This document shows positions 6,520 through 12,177 of a stretch of DNA of 12,177 bases, piece by piece. The stretch spans positions 1 through 12,177 of the forward strand of contig CAMYEJ010000029.1 of the NCBI GenBank assembly GCA_947254665.1, written 5' to 3'. Position numbers and translations under genes: made by a program. Under the pieces are notes generated by a model, which had not been told where the DNA came from, did no database searches, and worked only from the letters and a program-made list of their open reading frames with translations. The DNA comes from an uncultured Peptoniphilus sp. (GTDB lineage: Bacteria > Bacillota > Clostridia > Tissierellales > Peptoniphilaceae). Numbering within the stretch: the first letter of the stretch is position 1; each line of letters begins with the position of its first letter.

Positions 6520-7474
6520 CATAATCACCATATAAAAAACAGCTTACTTTGTGTTCATCGCCGACTTCCCTAGGCATTTGCCATTTGCAAATATCCATCT
6601 CCTTAGGACATCTGGAATGGAATCTACAGTTGTCACTAAACTCTTTTGGACTCGGCACAGATCCAGGTATATTGTAAAGAGTCTTTTGATTCGTGCCGAT
6701 AACGGGACGAGATTTCATAAGTCCAATGGTATATGGATGTTTTGGATTTCTAAATATATCTTCAACTGGACCAGATTCGATGACTTTACCCGCGTACATA
6801 ACAACCACATAGTCTGCAATCTCTGCCACAACTCCAAGGTCGTGGGTTATAAATAGAATCGAGGTGTTATAGTCTCTCTTTAAATCCACCATAAGCTTTA
6901 GAACTTCCGCCTGGATAGTCACATCAAGAGCAGTTGTAGGTTCATCTGCTATAAGAAGTTTTGGGTTTGCAGATAACGCCATGGCAATCATAATTCTCTG
7001 TCTCATTCCGCCGGAAAGCTGAAATGGATAGCTTTTGTACACCGACTCTGGACTTCTAATTTCCACCTTTTCTATCATCTCAACGGATTTTTTCTTCGCT
7101 TCTTCTTTATTCATATTGAAATGGGTTTTGAAGACTTCGTCCATTTGGTATCCAACCCTTAGGGCAGGATTTAGAGATGTCATCGGCTCTTGAAAGATCA
7201 TGGATATTTCTCTACCACGAATCTTCCTTAGTTCTTCTTCCGATTTATTAAGTAAATTTTCGCCTAAAAATTCTATTTTTCCTTCAATTTTCGAATTTCT
7301 TCTATCCATAAGTCTAAGAATTGACTTGGCGGTTACAGATTTGCCGCAGCCAGATTCTCCGACAAGTGCCACAGTCTTTTTCTCAGGAATTTCAAAGTTC
7401 ACCTGATCCACCACTTTTAACCAAGAAGAGTCGGTTTTGAAACTTATGCTTAAGTCTTGTACAGATAAAATCAT
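6512..7474 (-). CDS. oppD: Oligopeptide ABC transporter ATP-binding protein (OppD/DppD type)
   Basis: First ATPase of the importer, 320 residues. Walker A GESGCGKS (39-46), Q-loop MIFQEP (Q95), signature LSGGMRQR (153-160), Walker B LLIADEP (173-179) and switch His211 are intact. The C-terminal Opp/Dpp domain has the IPGSVPSP motif (269-276) and four cysteines with spacing C283-x5-C289-x6-C296-x15-C312. This pattern has been tied to an iron-sulfur cluster in a mycobacterial OppD; cluster binding here is inferred. The ATG overlaps the oppC stop in an ATGA arrangement, and GGAGG precedes it by 5 bases, so translation is coupled. Confidence 0.93.
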   Translation of the reverse strand: MILSVQDLSISFKTDSSWLKVVDQVNFEIPEKKTVALVGESGCGKSVTAKSILRLMDRRNSKIEGKIEFLGENLLNKSEEELRKIRGREISMIFQEPMTSLNPALRVGYQMDEVFKTHFNMNKEEAKKKSVEMIEKVEIRSPESVYKSYPFQLSGGMRQRIMIAMALSANPKLLIADEPTTALDVTIQAEVLKLMVDLKRDYNTSILFITHDLGVVAEIADYVVVMYAGKVIESGPVEDIFRNPKHPYTIGLMKSRPVIGTNQKTLYNIPGSVPSPKEFSDNCRFHSRCPKEMDICKWQMPREVGDEHKVSCFLYGDYDE

Positions 7475-8304
7475 TTTGCCCTCCTTAGTTTTGGATCCAT
7501 TGCATCCCTAAGTCCATCTCCCACAATATTTAAAAGTAGAATTGTAATTGCGATTGCAAGGCCAGGAAACATGGACATATATGGATAGTCTCTAAAGTAC
7601 ATGCGAGATTCAGAAAGCATGGAGCCCCACTCAGGATTAGGAGGTAGCACTCCCATACCGATAAATGAAAGGGACGCCGCTGAAAGGATTGAAGTCCCTA
7701 CTCCTATGGTCGCCTCAACTATTATAGGTGCGATACAGTTTGGCAAGATATGCACAAATAGGATTCTCATGTGGCTCGCACCAGAAACCCTAGCAGATTC
7801 GATAAATTCTTTTTCTTTTAGGGACATGACCGTCGATCTTACTATACGAGCGTATCTCGGAACGGATGAAAGGCTCACAGCTATGATTAAATTTTTCATT
7901 CCATTTCCAAGGGATGCAGCTATTGCTATTGCAAGTACAAGAGATGGAATTGAAAGTATGATATCCATAATTCTCATTACGATTCTGTCAAAGGTATTGC
8001 CGAAATATCCTGCAAATGCTCCAATGATTGTACCTATTGCTCCAGCTATGATTACGGAAATAAATCCAATCTTAAGAGAAATTCTCGCACCATAGATGAT
8101 TCTTGAGAATATATCCCTACCAAAATTATCTGTCCCCATTAAATTTTTGATATTTGGAGAGGAAAAGGCAGCTTCTGGATGTTGCTCAGAAAAAGTATAT
8201 GGAGCTACATAGTCCGCAAAGATTGCAAGAAAAATAATAACGATTAGTAGGTTCATTGCAATCCTTGAAACCCTCGATTTTCTAAATTGTTTTAAAGTTT
8301 CCAT
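7471..8304 (-). CDS. oppC: Oligopeptide ABC transporter permease (OppC/DppC type)
   Basis: Inner permease subunit, 277 residues. An N-terminal membrane segment (about 17-36) is followed by the family motif GTDNFGRDIFSRIIYGAR (57-74) and several further hydrophobic segments (about 79-105, 115-150, 195-216, 240-262). The cytoplasmic EAA loop, which contacts the ATPases, is around 166-194 (EFIESARVSGASHMRI). It pairs with the OppB-like protein to form the peptide channel. The start lies one base after the oppB stop, with GGTAGGGA shortly upstream. Length is normal for the family. Confidence 0.93.
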   Translation of the reverse strand: METLKQFRKSRVSRIAMNLLIVIIFLAIFADYVAPYTFSEQHPEAAFSSPNIKNLMGTDNFGRDIFSRIIYGARISLKIGFISVIIAGAIGTIIGAFAGYFGNTFDRIVMRIMDIILSIPSLVLAIAIAASLGNGMKNLIIAVSLSSVPRYARIVRSTVMSLKEKEFIESARVSGASHMRILFVHILPNCIAPIIVEATIGVGTSILSAASLSFIGMGVLPPNPEWGSMLSESRMYFRDYPYMSMFPGLAIAITILLLNIVGDGLRDAMDPKLRRAK

Positions 8305-8305
8305 A

Positions 8306-9229
8306 TTAATCCCTACCTATCCTTGGATCTATAAATCCGTACAAAATATCTACGACGATACTGATTAAACTATAACAGATTGAAATTAAAATGACTCCAC
8401 CTAAGACCACAGGAAGATCCCTCGTCTTTATGGATTCAACCATTAGTCTTCCGATTCCTGGAATTGAAAATACTGTTTCTGTTAAAACAGATCCGCCGAG
8501 AAGTCCTCCCGCTTGAAGTCCAATGGTTGTTACGATTGGAATCATCGCATTTTTAAGGGCGTGAATAAAGATAATCTTTTGTTTCTTTAGTCCCTTTGCA
8601 GTGGCAGTTTCTATATAGTCTTGATTTAAAACTTCTAGCATAGATGATCTCGTCATCCTCATTATGATTGCTGATGATTGAAGTCCCAGTGCAAATGCGG
8701 GCATGATCATCGCATTGAAACTTGAAAAGCCTGATGGTGGAAGCCATCTAAGTTTTACAGAGAAAAGTAAAATAAGTAGAATTCCCGTCCAGAATATAGG
8801 CATAGCAATCCCAATCATTGAGAATATCATCACAAATTTATCTACAAATGTTCCTCTTTTCACAGCGGATAAAACTCCCAGTAAAATTCCAAAAAATACT
8901 GCGATTAAGAGAGAAAATCCTGTGAGTTTCAAAGTGTTTGGGAATACTGCAAGTAGAGTTTTAGTTACACTTGAACCAGAAATATATGAAGTCCCAAGAT
9001 CAAATTTAAATACAAGTCCTTTTAAAAATCTAAGATATTGAGCGAGGAAGGGATCGTTTAGTCCCATCTTCTCCCTTAGAGCTTCGATTACTTCCTTTGG
9101 GGCATTTGGTCCTGCCTTAGCAAGGGCAGCATCCCCTGGGCTCATGTAAAAGAGAAGAAAAACTATAAAACTTACTCCTATGACCGTGGGAATAAGCATC
9201 AGTATTCTTTTAAGCACACGTTTAGTCAT
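8306..9229 (-). CDS. oppB: Oligopeptide ABC transporter permease (OppB/DppB type)
   Basis: Permease subunit of 307 residues. It shows the OppB-type start (RILMLIPTVIGVSFIVF, first membrane segment about 9-29), MSPGD at 29-33, a periplasm-like segment containing LREKMGLNDPFLAQY, and five further hydrophobic segments to about 298. The EAA loop is at about 204-232 (DYIETATAKGLKKQKI). The C-terminal YGFIDPRIGR is characteristic of the family. The ATG at 9229 has AGGTGA close upstream. A 44-bp gap with a hairpin separates it from the binding-protein gene, the widest gap in the whole run. Confidence 0.93.
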   Translation of the reverse strand: MTKRVLKRILMLIPTVIGVSFIVFLLFYMSPGDAALAKAGPNAPKEVIEALREKMGLNDPFLAQYLRFLKGLVFKFDLGTSYISGSSVTKTLLAVFPNTLKLTGFSLLIAVFFGILLGVLSAVKRGTFVDKFVMIFSMIGIAMPIFWTGILLILLFSVKLRWLPPSGFSSFNAMIMPAFALGLQSSAIIMRMTRSSMLEVLNQDYIETATAKGLKKQKIIFIHALKNAMIPIVTTIGLQAGGLLGGSVLTETVFSIPGIGRLMVESIKTRDLPVVLGGVILISICYSLISIVVDILYGFIDPRIGRD

Positions 9230-9246
9230 GATTCACCTTTATTTAA

Positions 9247-9272
9247 AGAAAAGAGGGGAAGTCCCCTCTTTT
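9247..9272 (-). terminator. Hairpin between binding-protein and permease genes (likely partial terminator or RNA-stabilising stem)
   Basis: A perfect 10-11 bp inverted repeat (AAAAGAGGGG on one arm, CCCCTCTTTT on the other) starts 1 bp after the oppA stop. On the transcribed strand it is followed by CTTTAAA, a broken T-run. It lacks the long uninterrupted T-tract of the comF terminator, which suggests partial read-through or protection of the oppA message from 3' decay. Confidence 0.7.
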
Positions 9273-9273
9273 A

Positions 9274-10794
9274 TTATTTTTCTACAGCTTCAAATCCAAC
9301 TTTTCCAAATTTTTGTGCATAGGTTGGTGCAATATCAAAGCCAGTTACATTCTTTTTCATACCTACTACTGTTTCACCATAGCAGATGTACATCCATGGT
9401 AGTTCTTTATTTACAAGTTCTTGAGCTTCTTTGTAGATAGCTCCACGTTTTGCGTCGTCGAATTCACGAGCACCTGCATCGATTAGTACATCAAGTGCAG
9501 CATTTCCGAAATCATTGAAGTTAGGACCATTTCCCTTTCCATCGCTGTGGAATGGTTGATAAAATTCGTAATGGGTATCCTCTGCAGGAGTCCAACTCAT
9601 GATGAACATATCGTCTTCTTTGTTTTTAAGAGCTTCAACAAGAGCGCCCCATTCTAGTTTTACAATTTCAAGATTTATTCCGTATTCTGTAAGTTGCTCT
9701 TTCATCATTTGAGCAACGTCATTTCTCTGTTGATTGTCATTTACATAGATCTTTATAGTTGTGCCTTCTGTCATACCAGCTTCTGCAAATAATCTCTTAG
9801 CTTCTTCTTTATCTACCTTAGTAGGCTCTATAGAGTCTGCAATAGAATATTTGAAGTTAGGGTTTACATTTGATGTTGCACGCTTACCAACGCCTTGGTA
9901 CACAGTCTTAAAGATGGTATCCATGTCGATAGCCTTGGTCATTGCAAGTCTCGCATTTATATTGTCAAATGGAGGCTTAACTGTATTAAATGACACGAAG
10001 TGAACAGAGTTATCTAGTTTTCTATCAAGTTTAAGATCTGGATTTTCTTCAACTTTTTTAATGTCGCTTGGAGCAATTTGGAAAGCCATATCTACTCCAC
10101 CACTTTCAAGTTCAATGATTCTTTGAGAAGCCTCTGGAATAACTTTAAACACTAAGTTTTCTATGCTTGGTTTGTCACCCCAGTAATTTTCATTTCTTTT
10201 AAAAGTAACTGAATCTAGTTTAGTCCATTTATCTAGTACGAAGGGTCCTGTTCCAATAGGATTTTCGCGGAAATTTTCGCCTTTTTCTTCCAAATCTTTT
10301 TGTGAAATGATGCTGCTTGCTGGATGGGCAAGAGCTTCAAGAATTGTAGCATCCGGTTCTTTTAATTTAATTTCTAAAGTTCTATCATCAATTTTTCTAA
10401 GATTATCCTTGTCAACATTTTTGAAAATATATCCAAATTGATCGCATTCAGCTACCCTCTTAAGAGAAAATATTACATCTTCAACAGTTAAAGGATCTCC
10501 ATTAGAAAACTTAACGCCTTCTCTAATCTTAATCACTATAGTCTTATCATCTGGTCTTTCCAAAGATTCGGCAAGTCCATTTACAAGATCTCCATTTGGA
10601 GCCTTATCCAAAAGTGTATCGAAGATTTGCTTCAAAATATTTTCTGAGAAAACATCGTTGTAATCAGTTGGGTCGAGGGATGTGCCATCAGCAGAAACTG
10701 CAACCTTAAAAGTATTTAGATCTGCTTCTTTATTTCCGCAGCCCGTCATAAATAATAACAATCCAAAAACAACAATTAATAACCTCTTTTTCAA
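9274..10794 (-). CDS. oppA: Peptide-binding lipoprotein of the ABC importer (OppA/DppA family, SBP_bac_5)
   Basis: The protein has 506 residues. A lipoprotein signal peptide (MKKRLLIVVFGLLLF, then MTG-C19) predicts lipid attachment at Cys19 and anchoring on the outer face of the membrane. The mature part has family-5 solute-binding features: IKIREGVKFSNGDPLTVEDV (about 89-108), NPIGTGPF (178-185), NENYWGDKP (201-209) and a paired-lobe length typical of the family. It delivers peptides to the OppB/C channel, but the ligand cannot be read from sequence. Translation starts at TTG (10794-10792): a near-perfect AGGAGGT lies about 5-6 bases upstream, and no ATG fits the signal peptide. It starts 10 bp after the murA stop, and its Shine-Dalgarno overlaps that stop (TAGGAGGT). 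Confidence 0.93.
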   Translation of the reverse strand: MKKRLLIVVFGLLLFMTGCGNKEADLNTFKVAVSADGTSLDPTDYNDVFSENILKQIFDTLLDKAPNGDLVNGLAESLERPDDKTIVIKIREGVKFSNGDPLTVEDVIFSLKRVAECDQFGYIFKNVDKDNLRKIDDRTLEIKLKEPDATILEALAHPASSIISQKDLEEKGENFRENPIGTGPFVLDKWTKLDSVTFKRNENYWGDKPSIENLVFKVIPEASQRIIELESGGVDMAFQIAPSDIKKVEENPDLKLDRKLDNSVHFVSFNTVKPPFDNINARLAMTKAIDMDTIFKTVYQGVGKRATSNVNPNFKYSIADSIEPTKVDKEEAKRLFAEAGMTEGTTIKIYVNDNQQRNDVAQMMKEQLTEYGINLEIVKLEWGALVEALKNKEDDMFIMSWTPAEDTHYEFYQPFHSDGKGNGPNFNDFGNAALDVLIDAGAREFDDAKRGAIYKEAQELVNKELPWMYICYGETVVGMKKNVTGFDIAPTYAQKFGKVGFEAVEK

Positions 10795-10799
10795 TTTTT

Positions 10800-10806
10800 A
10801 CCTCCT
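10800..10806 (-). promoter_or_regulatory. Ideal Shine-Dalgarno overlapping the murA stop and selecting the oppA TTG start
   Basis: AGGAGGT on the minus strand is 5 bases from TTG at 10794-10792. Its first bases are shared with the TAG stop of murA, so terminating ribosomes would sit on it. Confidence 0.75.
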
Positions 10807-12055
10807 ATTTACGACTGATAATTGCACCTAGAGCAGTGAATTTCTCCTCAATATTTTCATATCCTCTGTCGATATGATAAATATTTGAAATAGTAGTCGT
10901 TCCTTCTGCAACTAGACCAGCTATAATAAGCGCTGCTCCAGCTCTTAGGTCCGTAGCTTCTACTTCAGTGCCTACCAGACTTCTAGTACCTTTTACAATA
11001 GCTTCTCTATCTATAACATTAATATTTGCTCCCATTTTCGCAAGCTCTGCCGCATGCATAAATCTATTTTCAAACACAGTTTCCTTCATAACGCAGGTTC
11101 CGTTTGAAATAGTCATAAGAGCCATGAATTGTGCCTGCATATCCGTTGGAAAACCAGGATAAGGAAGAGTCTTAATATCGAAAGGATTTACGATTTTATT
11201 TCCCTTTACCCTTACAGAATCATCGTTAACTTCCACCTCAGCACCAGCTTCGATAAGTTTTGCAATGATAGGCTTCATATGAGAAGGAATGCAGTTTTCA
11301 ACTAGCACATCTCCTCCAGTCATAGCCGCTGCCACCATGAATGTCCCCGCTTCGATTCTGTCCGGAATAATTTGGTGAGTTGCACCACTTAGACTTTTAA
11401 CACCTTTAATTCTTATGCTAGAAGTACCTGCACCCATGATTCTCGCACCCATCTTGTTTAAAAAAGATGCAAGATCTACAATCTCAGGCTCCATAGCAGC
11501 ATTTTCGATTATCGTTTCGCCTTCCGCCATAGTTGCAGCCATCATAATATTTTGAGTAGCTCCTACAGAAGGGAAGTCTAAGTAAATATTTGAACCAATG
11601 AGTCTATCGGCAGAAGCAGTAATCTTACCAGGCTCTTCTATAATATCCACCCCTAGAGCTCTAAAACCCTTTAAGTGAAGATCGATTGGTCTTGCGCCGA
11701 TATTGCAACCACCAGGAAGCGGATTAATAACCTTTTTCATGCGAGCAAGAAGTGGTCCCATAACCACAGAAGAAGCTCTCATCTTACTCATAAGTTCGTA
11801 GCTAGTTTCATAAGCATTTAAATTTTTCGCATTGATTTTAAGGGTATGTTTGCCAAGGTGTTCAACCTCAACTCCGAGGCTCTTAATAACCTCGATCATT
11901 ATACTGATATCCTTTAAATCGGGAACACCTTCTAGAATCGTCTCCGTTGTCCCAAGAATAGTCGCCGCAAGAATAGGAAGAGCAGCATTCTTCGCTCCAG
12001 ATACTTTTACAGTACCATTTAAAGGTCCTGATTTCTTTACATAAATTCTTTCCAT
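10805..12055 (-). CDS. murA: UDP-N-acetylglucosamine 1-carboxyvinyltransferase (MurA)
   Basis: The protein has 416 residues, full length. It transfers enolpyruvate from PEP to UDP-GlcNAc, the first committed step of peptidoglycan precursor synthesis, in the cytoplasm. Visible active-site features are SGAKNAALP with K22/N23, KMRAS with R93, the catalytic loop PGGCNIGARP with Cys117 (the residue alkylated by fosfomycin), and YPGFPTD with D305. The two-fold inside-out barrel repeat pattern of the family is present. Because Cys117 is kept, the enzyme itself should be of the fosfomycin-sensitive type. The ATG at 12055 is preceded by AGGAG (12066-12062) with a 6-base spacer. It is the first gene of the minus-strand run in this window, and oppA follows after 10 bp. 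Many Bacillota carry two murA paralogs; which one this is cannot be told here. Confidence 0.97.
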   Translation of the reverse strand: MERIYVKKSGPLNGTVKVSGAKNAALPILAATILGTTETILEGVPDLKDISIMIEVIKSLGVEVEHLGKHTLKINAKNLNAYETSYELMSKMRASSVVMGPLLARMKKVINPLPGGCNIGARPIDLHLKGFRALGVDIIEEPGKITASADRLIGSNIYLDFPSVGATQNIMMAATMAEGETIIENAAMEPEIVDLASFLNKMGARIMGAGTSSIRIKGVKSLSGATHQIIPDRIEAGTFMVAAAMTGGDVLVENCIPSHMKPIIAKLIEAGAEVEVNDDSVRVKGNKIVNPFDIKTLPYPGFPTDMQAQFMALMTISNGTCVMKETVFENRFMHAAELAKMGANINVIDREAIVKGTRSLVGTEVEATDLRAGAALIIAGLVAEGTTTISNIYHIDRGYENIEEKFTALGAIISRK

Positions 12056-12083
12056 ATATATCTCCTAATATAATTTCAACATT

Positions 12084-12102
12084 AAAAAAGCTCACAAGAG
12101 CT
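12084..12102 (-). terminator. Short hairpin plus T-run ahead of murA
   Basis: Minus strand: AGCTC-TTGT-GAGCT followed by TTTTTT. The stem is only 5 bp. It may be the terminator of a gene right of the window or a 5' leader hairpin of the murA transcript, because a predicted -10 lies directly upstream. Confidence 0.45.
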
Positions 12103-12108
12103 ATATAA

Positions 12109-12117
12109 ATTATATCA
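12109..12117 (-). promoter_or_regulatory. Extended -10 promoter of murA
   Basis: TGATATAAT on the minus strand is a perfect -10 with the extended TGn element. No well-spaced -35 is seen: TTGTAA is 20 bp upstream. The predicted start site is near 12102, giving a leader of about 47 nt before the murA ATG. Confidence 0.5.
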
Positions 12118-12177
12118 TAAATTCTCGTTAAATATTACAATATCGGCAAAAGCCTGTTATCTTTTAATATATACCCA

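Overview
The window comes from an AT-rich, Gram-positive, low-GC bacterium. An anaerobic member of the Bacillota, for example the Peptoniphilaceae/Tissierellia group, is plausible. The evidence is strong purine-rich Shine-Dalgarno sites, two TTG start codons placed behind ideal Shine-Dalgarno sites, short intrinsic terminators, an S-layer-homology (SLH) protein, a lipoprotein-type peptide-binding protein and a RecD2-type helicase. The genus is an inference from sequence style and cannot be proved here.

Layout, left to right. Positions 1-252 (minus strand) hold the 3'-proximal part of a DNA alkylation repair (HEAT-repeat) gene that runs off the left edge. It has no credible start inside the window and runs directly into about 200 bp of repeat-like DNA (about 253-450). 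A short plus-strand gene (564-1154) encodes a secreted protein made almost only of SLH repeats. It is separated by a probably bidirectional terminator from a convergent minus-strand gene (1223-2020) for a GNAT-like acyltransferase-domain protein with its own promoter.

From 12055 down to 2173 nine genes lie on the minus strand with almost no spacing: murA, a five-gene oligopeptide ABC importer (binding lipoprotein, two permeases, two ATPases), an uncharacterised single-pass membrane protein, recD2 and a comF-type phosphoribosyltransferase. Most junctions overlap or are only a few bases apart. The largest gap (44 bp, between the binding protein and the first permease) holds a hairpin that may reduce transcription into the permease/ATPase genes. 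A promoter lies ahead of murA and a clear intrinsic terminator lies after comF. The simplest reading is one long transcription unit, perhaps with internal promoters.

Functionally the run joins the first committed step of peptidoglycan synthesis (MurA), peptide uptake (Opp), an unknown envelope protein and DNA metabolism (RecD2 and ComF). Nothing here is an obvious new defence or mobile system. The least explained items are the 219-residue membrane protein between opp and recD2, and the repeat element next to the truncated alkylation repair gene.
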